NCBI GenBank assembly: GCA_025359705.1
Contig: JANYFS010000615.1
Location: forward strand, 1 to 10,287
Source of the DNA: Deinococcales bacterium
GTDB lineage: Bacteria > Deinococcota > Deinococci > Deinococcales > Deinococcaceae
Direction: 5' to 3'
DNA: 10,287 nucleotides
Part shown: one piece after another, positions 1 to 5,686 of the stretch
Position numbering within the stretch: position 1 is the first letter of the stretch
How the letters are laid out: every line of letters begins with the position of its first letter
Made by a program: the position numbers and the translations under genes
Notes under the pieces: generated by a model
Database searches by the model: none
Seen by the model: the letters and a program-made list of their open reading frames with translations, nothing else
Told to the model about the DNA's origin: nothing

Positions 1-684
1 AGTGATCAGCGCATAATGTGGAGCAAAGAATTGCCCAAGCACACCCAAAGAGTAGCCTATTCGGGATACCCCAATATAGCAGCACTACACACTTCAATTT
101 ATGCCCCCCTCGAGGCGGCGGCGGTACTTTGGGAAAACGGGGTTTTAAATTTTTTTGCACTCAAAGATGGGAGTGAAATCCAGTCCCTCGAGTTGATTGG
201 TCTAGCTGAAGAATACCATGATGATCTATCGGTAAAAAGCACGTCTAATATTGTGATTCGCAAAAATCAGACCGAATTTTATCATATTCATGGAAACCCC
301 GTTTTGGTTGATCTTCACGATACTCGAGAGAACATCACCACTTATGTACTTAAAAGACAAAATGATGATGTCTTTTTTCAAAATGACCGCAAACAGCTTT
401 GCTGTTACTCGCTCGAGCTACGGCAGACAAAAATTATTGGACTGCTGGATAATGCGCGGGACTATTTGCTTTCGGTTGTTCGACTAGAGGATCAAACGAT
501 CATTGCGGGAACAGCTCAAGGATTACTGATTCGTTACCGACCCGAAGGCGGAATGCTCAGTCGTCAAAAGGTCTGCAAACGGGTTCTAACCCCGCTTTTT
601 GCTCGAGGGAATGTGGTTTGTTTTGGAACCCAAAGTGGCTCGGTAATGGCGTGGCGGTTTCCCCCTCGAGGGCCAAGCACATGA
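1..684 (+). CDS. Beta-propeller-like protein of unknown function, probably 5'-truncated by the window
   Basis: The frame is open to the left edge. The first ATG is at 16 but has no Shine-Dalgarno site before it, so the true start may lie upstream. From that ATG it encodes 222 residues. I see repeated blade-like segments near residues 27-48, 155-175 and 195-217, with hydrophobic strands followed by Gly-rich turns (GTAQGLLIRY, GTQSGSVMAWRF), as in WD40 or PQQ-type propellers. No catalytic motif, signal peptide or membrane segment is visible in the part present. The 5' two thirds is AT-rich (about 35% GC in the line at 241-300), but it carries six CTCGAG sites, so it shares the genome's palindrome habit. 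The stop overlaps the helicase ATG (ATGA at 681-684), which implies translational coupling. Propeller assignment is an inference from repeat shape only; function is unknown. Confidence 0.6.
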   Translation, partial: SDQRIMWSKELPKHTQRVAYSGYPNIAALHTSIYAPLEAAAVLWENGVLNFFALKDGSEIQSLELIGLAEEYHDDLSVKSTSNIVIRKNQTEFYHIHGNPVLVDLHDTRENITTYVLKRQNDDVFFQNDRKQLCCYSLELRQTKIIGLLDNARDYLLSVVRLEDQTIIAGTAQGLLIRYRPEGGMLSRQKVCKRVLTPLFARGNVVCFGTQSGSVMAWRFPPRGPST

Positions 685-3143
685 GCCAATCCAACCTCAA
701 CCTCACCCCAGACCAACAGGCAATCGTGGCCCACAACACAGGGCCAGCCTTGGTTTTTGCGGTGGCGGGCGCGGGTAAAACCACCTCGATGGTCTACCGC
801 CTCGAGCGACTGGTACGCGAAAATGTGTTTGAAGCGGGACATATCTTGGCGACTTCCTTTAGCAAGGCCACCGTAGACGAAATCAAACGCTCGCTGTCGC
901 GGTTTCCGCACTGCAAAGCGGTGTCGGTGCTGACTTTGCATAGCGTGGGCCTAAACCTTCAGCTCGAGGCTCAAAAAATGGGGCTGGTGCGGCTCGAGAT
1001 CACGGCGGATACCGGCGAATTGCCCAGGGCTATTTTGCGGCGGGTTTTTCGGGAGGCCAGGCTTGAAAAGCGGGACTATGCCGAACGTTTAAACGGGCTG
1101 GACGAAGAGGATGTGTTGAGTTATATCTCGAGCTGTAAGGGGAATTTGCAGTACGCCGAGCTGAAGGCGGTGCGGCTGCCCCAAGCCGCCCTGAAGTGGG
1201 TCACACAAGCCGAAGCCCCCGCCAAAATGCCCGATTACCTCGAGCTGTACCGTGATTTTGAAAAATTGAGAAGGCAAGGCGGGTTTTTGACCTTCGATGA
1301 CATGCTCTTGGGCGCGTGGGAACTGCTGCACCGCTTCCCAGAACTGCTCGACTGGGCCAGAAAACGCTACCGCTGCATTGTGGTAGACGAATTTCAGGAT
1401 GTGAATTTGGTGCAATCCGAACTGCTCGAGCTGCTTTCGGGGGCGGGCCGCAACATCATGGTGATTGGCGACGACGACCAGACCATTTACGAGTGGCGCG
1501 GGGCCAGTCCGCGTTTTATTTTGGGCTTTGCCGAACGCTTTCATGCCCAAAAATACCTGATCCGCGAAAATTTTCGCTGTCAGGCTTCGCAAATTGTGCT
1601 GGCAAACCGAGTGATCGAGCGCAATGTCTTGCGCGAAAACAAACGCCTCGAGCTGACCCAAGGCTTTGGCGGCGGCACGTATTTGCACCTCGAGCCAAGC
1701 ACCCAAAGCATGGCAGCCACTTTGGTACAGCAGGTGCGGGCCAACCTCGAGCGGGGTGTGGCTCTATCGCAAATGGTGGTATTGCTGCGGGTCTACGCCC
1801 AAAGCCCCGACCTCGAGGCGGCTCTCTCGAGCGCGGAAATCCCGTACCGTGTGGTGGGTGAAGCGCCTTTTTTCAAGCGCCCCGAAATTGCGGGTTTGTT
1901 GGATTATTTGCGCTTGGCTGGGCTGGAAGCACAGATCAAAGCGGGAACGCCGCTGACGCTGGAGCAAAACGAGGAATTCTCTCGAGCGTGGCTGTCGGTC
2001 TATAACCGCCCTGTGCGCTATTTGTCCCGCGAACTTGCCGAGCAGGTGCGGGAAAAGGTCTGTTTGAAAGGGGTTTTACCCTCGAGGGCGATGGCCTTTT
2101 TTGCGGGGGGTTTGCGCCCACAGCTTAGTAAAGCCTTGCTCGAGGTGGCCCAGATCATTGAGGGTCTTGACCTCGAGCAAGAAGCGGGTGAGGCGGTGGC
2201 TGCCCTCGAGAAGCAACTCAAATACCGTGCCTTTGTACAAAGCTCGAGCGCCTTTCGGGAAATTGGCGAGGCCAGAGCGCAAATGGTCTCGAGCTTTTTG
2301 GAATTTGCTTGGCAGGCTCAGGGCAATGTTTCGCAGTTTCTGGAACTGATCAGCGACCTCGAGCGGCGCTACCAATCCCACTTCGACGAGCGCGAGGTTC
2401 TGAGCCTGCTGAGCATTCACCGTGCCAAAGGTCTCGAGTGGACGGTGGTTTTTGTGCCGCACTGCTCCGACGAAATCTACCCGTGGAGCAAAGAAAGCCC
2501 AGAGGAACTCGAGGCCGAACGCAGGCTTTTATATGTGGCCCTGACCCGCGCCAAGCTCGAGTTACACTTGCTGGCGGTGCGCGAAGCGCCGTTGTCCCGC
2601 TTTTTGCAAGAGGCCCAGGTGGATGGAACCCTCAAGGCAGTGCGCTTGGTGGCGGCAGCGCTCGAGGCGGAAACCGTGTCGCTGCTGCAACTTTTAGCCT
2701 TGGCTCGCTACCCCTTATTGCTTGGCCTGCAACACTATTTCGAGCAATGGTGGAGCCATCCCCACGTCTTTGAGTTGAGCAGCACCCTCGAGCGCCTGTT
2801 CATGCACTGCGCCCAACATAACTGGCTCGAGGATCTCAAACTCACCCCCGCCGCTCGAGACTTTTGGCACTTTTTTGGCGGCAGCGACCTGACCCCTCGA
2901 GCCGAAGAATTCACAGGACTCGAGCGCTTTTTACCCAAACCCGAACCCGTCAAAGTTCAAGTGCCTAAACATAAATCCAGCTTCACCCCCAAAATCGGAT
3001 CCAACGTCGTCCACGACCTCTTCGGTGCAGGCGTAGTTATGGCCCTCGAGGGTAGCGGAGAACGCACCATCGCCCAAATCGCCTTCGATCACGCTGGGGT
3101 GAAGCGCTTGCTGTTGAAATATGCCAACCTCGAGGGGTTGTGA
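681..3143 (+). CDS. UvrD/PcrA-like superfamily 1 DNA helicase
   Basis: Predicted ATP-dependent 3'-5' DNA helicase of 820 residues, acting in the cytoplasm on DNA repair or replication intermediates. All SF1A motifs are present: Q-motif LTPDQQ (8-13), Walker A AGAGKTT (29-35), motif II DEFQD (236-240), motif III GDDDQTIYEWRGA (263-275), motif IV with ENFRC, motif V HRAKGLEW (580-587) and motif VI RRLLYVALTRAK (614-625). The last ~50 residues (GSNVVHDLFGAGVV...) match the C-terminal Tudor-like domain of UvrD/PcrA. The stretch between motif VI and that domain (about 640-765) is longer than I expect for PcrA. I start at ATG 681, not at the upstream in-frame ATG 618, because 681 overlaps the preceding stop, has GAGGG at 668-672 and begins just before the Q-motif. 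About 30 CTCGAG sites fall here, 22 in the Leu-Glu frame. Which UvrD subgroup it belongs to is uncertain. Confidence 0.93.
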   Translation: MSQSNLNLTPDQQAIVAHNTGPALVFAVAGAGKTTSMVYRLERLVRENVFEAGHILATSFSKATVDEIKRSLSRFPHCKAVSVLTLHSVGLNLQLEAQKMGLVRLEITADTGELPRAILRRVFREARLEKRDYAERLNGLDEEDVLSYISSCKGNLQYAELKAVRLPQAALKWVTQAEAPAKMPDYLELYRDFEKLRRQGGFLTFDDMLLGAWELLHRFPELLDWARKRYRCIVVDEFQDVNLVQSELLELLSGAGRNIMVIGDDDQTIYEWRGASPRFILGFAERFHAQKYLIRENFRCQASQIVLANRVIERNVLRENKRLELTQGFGGGTYLHLEPSTQSMAATLVQQVRANLERGVALSQMVVLLRVYAQSPDLEAALSSAEIPYRVVGEAPFFKRPEIAGLLDYLRLAGLEAQIKAGTPLTLEQNEEFSRAWLSVYNRPVRYLSRELAEQVREKVCLKGVLPSRAMAFFAGGLRPQLSKALLEVAQIIEGLDLEQEAGEAVAALEKQLKYRAFVQSSSAFREIGEARAQMVSSFLEFAWQAQGNVSQFLELISDLERRYQSHFDEREVLSLLSIHRAKGLEWTVVFVPHCSDEIYPWSKESPEELEAERRLLYVALTRAKLELHLLAVREAPLSRFLQEAQVDGTLKAVRLVAAALEAETVSLLQLLALARYPLLLGLQHYFEQWWSHPHVFELSSTLERLFMHCAQHNWLEDLKLTPAARDFWHFFGGSDLTPRAEEFTGLERFLPKPEPVKVQVPKHKSSFTPKIGSNVVHDLFGAGVVMALEGSGERTIAQIAFDHAGVKRLLLKYANLEGL

Positions 3144-3152
3144 GGGGGGTTA

Positions 3153-3168
3153 TCCGTTTTCCGTTTGG
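3153..3168 (+). repeat. Heptanucleotide tandem TCCGTTT x2 just after the helicase stop
   Basis: Two 7-nt units TCCGTTT TCCGTTT followed by GG begin 10 bases after the stop codon. Related heptads occur in gene sense after ybjN (5531-5546), the MBL gene (5669-5685, minus) and trpB (8324-8340, minus). Confidence 0.6.
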
Positions 3169-3217
3169 TGATTCGTAAGATCAAAAACCTCGAGCCACAC
3201 AATCTTTATTTTACCCA

Positions 3218-3242
3218 TGCTTGCGAGCCAAGCAATCTTTTT
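3218..3242 (+). terminator. Weak candidate intrinsic terminator after the helicase operon
   Basis: TGCTTG (3218-3223) and CAAGCA (3229-3234) form a 6-bp stem with a 5-nt loop, followed within four bases by TTTTT (3238-3242). It lies 75 bases after the helicase stop and before the peptidase promoter, the right place to separate the two units. The stem is short, so this is tentative. Confidence 0.35.
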
Positions 3243-3326
3243 CTCGCCGTCTTGGACAAAGCAGCACCTATCGGGCCTGTCCGCCTCCCGCCCTCTCGCT
3301 CTCAATCCTTTCATCCCCCCTTCCCT

Positions 3327-3332
3327 TAATGT
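3327..3332 (+). promoter_or_regulatory. Candidate -10 box for a leaderless transcript of the peptidase gene
   Basis: TAATGT fits TANNNT and ends exactly 6 nt before the ATG at 3339, with no Shine-Dalgarno site in between. That spacing would place transcription start at or next to the A of ATG. Leaderless genes with this arrangement are well known in Deinococcus. No good -35 is visible, so the call rests on the box, the spacing and the missing SD. Confidence 0.45.
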
Positions 3333-3338
3333 TGAACA

Positions 3339-4388
3339 ATGCAAAACCTAAGCTCCCAACTCGAGGCCCAAAATATTGAGGCACTCTGGATCACCACCCC
3401 CGCCAATGTGCGCTACCTCAGCGGCTTCACCTCCCCCGACGATGCCTCAGTGCTGTTCACCGCCCACGGCTCGAGGTTAATCACCGATACCCGCTATATT
3501 GTGCAGGCCGAGCAAGAATCCGCATTCCCTAGCTTTATTTTCAAAAAGCGTGACGAGATCAAAGCCGAACTCGAGCGCACATTGGCAGGTAAGCGGGTCG
3601 GCTTCGAGAAAAAACATATGACCGTTGCCAAGCTCGAGGAGTTGCAAAGTATTCTTGGAATCACTTGGGTCGCAACCGACGGGCTGGTGGAAAAGCTGCG
3701 CCTGATCAAAACCTCCGCCGAGGTTACGCTAATTCGTGCGGCCCAAACCATCGCCCAAAACGTGCTCGAGGCGACTTTGCCCCGCTTGCAAGCGGGAGTG
3801 GAAGAGCGTGAAATCGCCCTCGAGCTGGAGTTCCAAATGCGCCGCATGGGAGCGGAGGCGGCAGCTTTTGAGATCATTGTGGCCTCGGGGCTGCGCTCGG
3901 CAATGCCGCACGGCTCGGCCTCCTCCAAACGGCTCGAGGAAGGGGATTTGGTGACGATTGACATGGGCGCACGGGTGCAGGGCTACCACTCGGACATGAC
4001 ACGGGCCTACCCGATTGGCGAACTGCGCCCCGAGTTGGTTAAGATGTACCGCGCGGTGCAAACCGCCAAGCGTTTGGCCTTCGAGTCGGTCAAAGTGGGG
4101 ATGGGTTGCAAGGCGCTGGACGCAGTGGCACGGGATTATTTGGCAACAATGGGCTACACCGAGGAATTCGCCCACTCTTTGGGCCACGGAGTCGGCCTAG
4201 AAATCCATGAAGGCCCAGGAGTATCGTCCAAGCTCGAGACTGAAATCTATCTCGAGGCAGGAATGATCATCACCCTCGAGCCTGGGGTTTACAGCGCGGA
4301 TCTGGGCGGGGTTCGGCTCGAGGATTTGGTTTTGGTCACAGAAACAGGAGCCGAGAATTTGTCTACGGCACTGGAGGTTGAACTATGA
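3339..4388 (+). CDS. Xaa-Pro aminopeptidase / prolidase family metallopeptidase (M24B)
   Basis: Cytoplasmic peptidase of 349 residues that removes an N-terminal residue preceding proline or splits X-Pro dipeptides; the sequence alone does not separate the two. Residues 1-120 form the N-terminal creatinase-like domain (LWITTPANVRYLSGF). The pita-bread catalytic domain follows, with all five dinuclear metal ligands in their motifs: D208 (VTIDMG), D219 (YHSDM), H283 (LGHGVGLEIHE), E314 (ITLEPGVY) and E328 (VRLEDL), plus the conserved H191 (MPHGSAS). Length is typical of short PepQ/YpdF-type enzymes. The start has no SD but a TANNNT box 6 nt upstream. The stop overlaps the next gene's ATG (4385-4388), so the rlpA-like gene is probably co-translated. 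No signal peptide is seen. Confidence 0.93.
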   Translation: MQNLSSQLEAQNIEALWITTPANVRYLSGFTSPDDASVLFTAHGSRLITDTRYIVQAEQESAFPSFIFKKRDEIKAELERTLAGKRVGFEKKHMTVAKLEELQSILGITWVATDGLVEKLRLIKTSAEVTLIRAAQTIAQNVLEATLPRLQAGVEEREIALELEFQMRRMGAEAAAFEIIVASGLRSAMPHGSASSKRLEEGDLVTIDMGARVQGYHSDMTRAYPIGELRPELVKMYRAVQTAKRLAFESVKVGMGCKALDAVARDYLATMGYTEEFAHSLGHGVGLEIHEGPGVSSKLETEIYLEAGMIITLEPGVYSADLGGVRLEDLVLVTETGAENLSTALEVEL

Positions 4389-4726
4389 GAAAGCTCTTAT
4401 GTGTCTTGATGCTGGTTTTTGGATGTGTAGCTGAGGCCAGAGGGTATGTGCAAAATGGCAATGCCGTGTTTTACGGCGGGCGCTATGACCGCTCTACCCG
4501 CATGACCGCCGCCCACCGAACTTTGCCTTTTGGAACTTGGGTACGTGTTAGCCAAAAAGCCACAGGGCGGGCCATTCTGGTCAAAATCAATGACCGTGGC
4601 CCCTTCAACGGGCAAGGCCGCATCATCGACCTGTCCCGTACTGCCGCTCGAGCGCTGGGGATCACCCGCATGGGCGTGGCACGGGTGCAGCTCGAGGTGA
4701 TTCGCTATCCCAGTCGAAGAAAATAA
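4385..4726 (+). CDS. Short RlpA-family double-psi beta-barrel secreted protein, probable lipoprotein
   Basis: A 113-residue exported protein. Residues 1-18 are a signal sequence (MRKLLCVLMLVFGC VAEA). C14 in VFGC could be a lipobox cysteine, though Phe at -2 is unusual; cleavage after AEA (16-18) is the alternative. Residues 25-106 are the RlpA barrel: FYGGRYD (29-35), TAAHRTLPFG (41-50), VKINDRGPF (66-74), GRIIDLS (78-84). RlpA proteins bind or cut denuded peptidoglycan glycan strands at the septum. Compared with the canonical FHGR-TASGE-RFD-LTAAH segment, about seven residues are missing. The His (H44) and an Asp (D35) remain, while the catalytic Glu seems replaced by Gly (G32), so lytic activity is doubtful. 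There is no C-terminal SPOR domain. It is ATGA-coupled to the peptidase gene. Confidence 0.87.
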   Translation: MRKLLCVLMLVFGCVAEARGYVQNGNAVFYGGRYDRSTRMTAAHRTLPFGTWVRVSQKATGRAILVKINDRGPFNGQGRIIDLSRTAARALGITRMGVARVQLEVIRYPSRRK

Positions 4727-4766
4727 GTTATGCTCGAGGTGTGTCCGAGTTTGCTCGAGGAGATTT

Positions 4767-4785
4767 CTTCCCTCTATAGAGGAAG
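4767..4785 (+). terminator. Hairpin after the rlpA-like gene; terminator without U-tract, or operator
   Basis: CCTCTATAGAGG (4771-4782) is a perfect 12-nt palindrome, extended by CTT/AAG with one bulged C. It sits 40 bases after the rlpA-like stop. No T-run follows directly (TGTTGTGTG), so it could be a weak terminator or a dyad for a dimeric regulator just before the TGTGAAAT boxes. Confidence 0.35.
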
Positions 4786-4790
4786 TGTTG

Positions 4791-4830
4791 TGTGAAATAA
4801 ATTTTTAATATGTTAATATGTGAAATATAG
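4791..4830 (+). repeat. Copy A of a duplicated ~40-nt element with two TGTGAAAT boxes 28 bp apart
   Basis: TGTGAAATAA at 4791 and TGTGAAATATA at 4819 are separated start-to-start by 28 bp. Copy B, downstream of ybjN (5621-5660), has the same two boxes at the same 28-bp distance, with about 29 of 40 positions identical. The second box of each copy runs into a -10-like hexamer (TATAGT here, TATACT in copy B). Confidence 0.7.
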
Positions 4831-4831
4831 T
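4826..4831 (+). promoter_or_regulatory. Candidate -10 box of the ybjN promoter
   Basis: TATAGT matches the TATAAT/TANNNT consensus well and follows an AT-rich stretch. The -35 region (near 4803-4809, TTTTAAT) is poor, which would suit a promoter needing an activator bound at the TGTGAA boxes. Confidence 0.35.
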
Positions 4832-4852
4832 GCAACATTTCCGCTCCTCATT

Positions 4853-4875
4853 TTTGCCCTCTTCACATGGGCAAA
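4853..4875 (+). other. 7-bp hairpin in the putative ybjN leader
   Basis: TTTGCCC (4853-4859) pairs with GGGCAAA (4869-4875) around a 9-nt loop. The loop contains TTCACA, the reverse complement of the repeated TGTGAA. No T-run follows, so it is not a terminator; it may be leader RNA structure or a protein site. Confidence 0.4.
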
Positions 4876-4939
4876 GGTTCTCGAGTAGAATCGTTCCCGT
4901 ATGTTGTGGAAGATGTGCTGAAGTGTGGGGTAGCATCTG

Positions 4940-4959
4940 TGTGAATCGATGTGAATCGA
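4940..4959 (+). repeat. Perfect tandem repeat TGTGAATCGA x2 upstream of ybjN
   Basis: Two identical 10-bp units abut at 4940-4949 and 4950-4959, about 90 bases before the ybjN ATG. The spacing is close to one helical turn, and the core TGTGAA is shared with the AT-rich boxes at 4791 and 4819. This looks like stacked protein binding sites, by inference only. Confidence 0.65.
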
Positions 4960-5035
4960 GGTTCGCGCAGCACCGTACCTTTAAAGCACGATCTAAAACA
5001 ACACCAAAGCAACACGTTCAATGTATTGCGTTCAA

Positions 5036-5041
5036 AAGGAG
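5036..5041 (+). promoter_or_regulatory. Strong ribosome binding site fixing the ybjN start
   Basis: AAGGAG lies 8 nt before ATG 5050. It decides the start against the upstream in-frame GTG at 4951, which has no such site and would add 33 residues unlike the family. Confidence 0.85.
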
Positions 5042-5049
5042 TTTTATTC

Positions 5050-5514
5050 ATGGCAGACGTTGCCCTTCTCACCCTTAACACCATCGCAAAATACCTCAAA
5101 GAGCGCGAAGTCAAGCTCGAGGTGCAAGAACCCGAAGCCGAAGGTCAACCCCGCTTTTTGCGAATGGGCTGGCAGTTTGAAATGGGTAACGCCGTTGTGC
5201 TGATCAGCGTTTCCGACGGCCCCGAGGATACCTCACGCCTCGAGGTGACCTGCGTCACCGAGAAAACCTATGCCCAGTACCGGATGCAGGTTTTGGAAAT
5301 CCTCAACATTCGCAACCGCGAGCGTGCCTTTTCGCGCTCCATCGACAACGACGGTAACGTCTGGCTCGAGTACGTCGGTTTCTACCAGACCCTTCAAGAG
5401 TTCCCCATTGCCGTGTTCGATAACATCTTCCGTGGCGTGCTGATGCACTTCCAAGATGATTACACCGCACTGGCAACCACTTTTGAAGGCTACCAACCCG
5501 CCGTTCAAGCCTAA
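5050..5514 (+). CDS. YbjN domain-containing protein
   Basis: A 154-residue soluble protein with the features of the YbjN family (type III secretion chaperone-like fold): an amphipathic N-terminal helix (TLNTIAKYLKEREV), a beta-meander with FEMGNAVVLISV and RLEVTCVT, a helix around NIRNRERAFSRS, then GNVWLEYVGFYQ and a C-terminal helix with FDNIFRGVLMHFQDDY. The sequence strongly recalls Deinococcus YbjN proteins. In enterobacteria YbjN affects motility, biofilm and stress responses; the role here is unknown. The gene stands alone: its own SD, a long upstream region with TGTGAA boxes, and an intrinsic terminator 70 bases downstream. A strong SD plus an elaborate upstream region suggest regulated and possibly abundant expression (inference). 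Confidence 0.85.
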   Translation: MADVALLTLNTIAKYLKEREVKLEVQEPEAEGQPRFLRMGWQFEMGNAVVLISVSDGPEDTSRLEVTCVTEKTYAQYRMQVLEILNIRNRERAFSRSIDNDGNVWLEYVGFYQTLQEFPIAVFDNIFRGVLMHFQDDYTALATTFEGYQPAVQA

Positions 5515-5530
5515 AAATCGTTTTCCGTGA

Positions 5531-5546
5531 TCCGTTGTCCGTTCGG
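5531..5546 (+). repeat. Heptanucleotide tandem TCCGTTG/TCCGTTC after ybjN
   Basis: Two 7-nt units followed by GG, 16 bases past the ybjN stop, with a further partial unit before it (TTTTCCGTGA at 5521-5530). Same pattern as after the helicase gene. Confidence 0.6.
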
Positions 5547-5582
5547 CTCATGCAGGCTGTAGCATGGTAAATGCAAGCTCGA

Positions 5583-5609
5583 GAAGAGGGGTTTTGCCCC
5601 TCTTCTTTT
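5583..5609 (+). terminator. Intrinsic terminator of ybjN
   Basis: GAAGAGGGG (5583-5591) and CCCCTCTTC (5597-5605) form a perfect 9-bp stem around TTTTG, followed by TTTT (5606-5609). Orientation fits ybjN on the plus strand. In minus sense the stem could also stop transcription from the MBL gene, but no T-run follows there. A CTCGAG overlaps its left edge (5578-5583). Confidence 0.9.
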
Positions 5610-5620
5610 GGGTGCAATAA

Positions 5621-5660
5621 TGTGAAATTAAGCACTTATATATTTGTTTGTGAAATATAC
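5621..5660 (+). repeat. Copy B of the duplicated ~40-nt TGTGAAAT element, between ybjN and the MBL gene
   Basis: TGTGAAATTA at 5621 and TGTGAAATATA at 5649, again exactly 28 bp apart, running into TATACT (5656-5661). Matches copy A (4791-4830) best at its two ends. It lies after the ybjN terminator in the convergent gap, where a plus-strand promoter would read antisense into the MBL gene. Confidence 0.7.
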
Positions 5661-5668
5661 TTTTAACT

Positions 5669-5685
5669 AACGGACAACGGACAAG
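5669..5685 (-). repeat. Heptanucleotide tandem TTGTCCG x2 after the MBL gene
   Basis: In gene sense the sequence just after the TAG stop (5687-5689) reads TTGTCCG TTGTCCG TT. It is the same 7-nt periodic motif, again placed directly behind a stop codon. Confidence 0.6.
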
Positions 5686-5686
5686 A

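Larger units (their letters stand above)
4727..5049 (+). other. 323-bp regulatory-looking intergenic region before ybjN
   Basis: No gene is supportable here. It holds three CTCGAG sites (4733, 4754, 4880), a near-palindromic hairpin (4767-4785), an AT-rich element with two TGTGAAAT boxes (4791-4830) ending in a -10-like TATAGT (4826-4831), a second hairpin (4853-4875), a perfect tandem 10-mer (4940-4959) and the ybjN ribosome binding site. If TATAGT is the ybjN promoter, the 5' untranslated leader would be about 210 nt, long enough for regulated structure. A GTG at 4951 is in frame with ybjN but is rejected as a start. Confidence 0.6.

Noticed and set aside
618..680. Longer helicase start at ATG 618
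   Set aside because: It would overlap the upstream gene by 67 bases and add 21 residues before the Q-motif; ATG 681 has an SD and the ATGA overlap.
1089..1706. 205-residue minus-strand frame inside the helicase gene
   Set aside because: Antisense shadow of a gene with all helicase motifs; no SD and no recognisable protein.
4940..4959. CRISPR-like repeat
   Set aside because: Only two abutting 10-bp units without spacers; no cas genes.
4951..5049. GTG 4951 as ybjN start (187 residues)
   Set aside because: No SD, and the extra residues run through the tandem repeat and the SD of ATG 5050; the family starts at the MADVALL segment.
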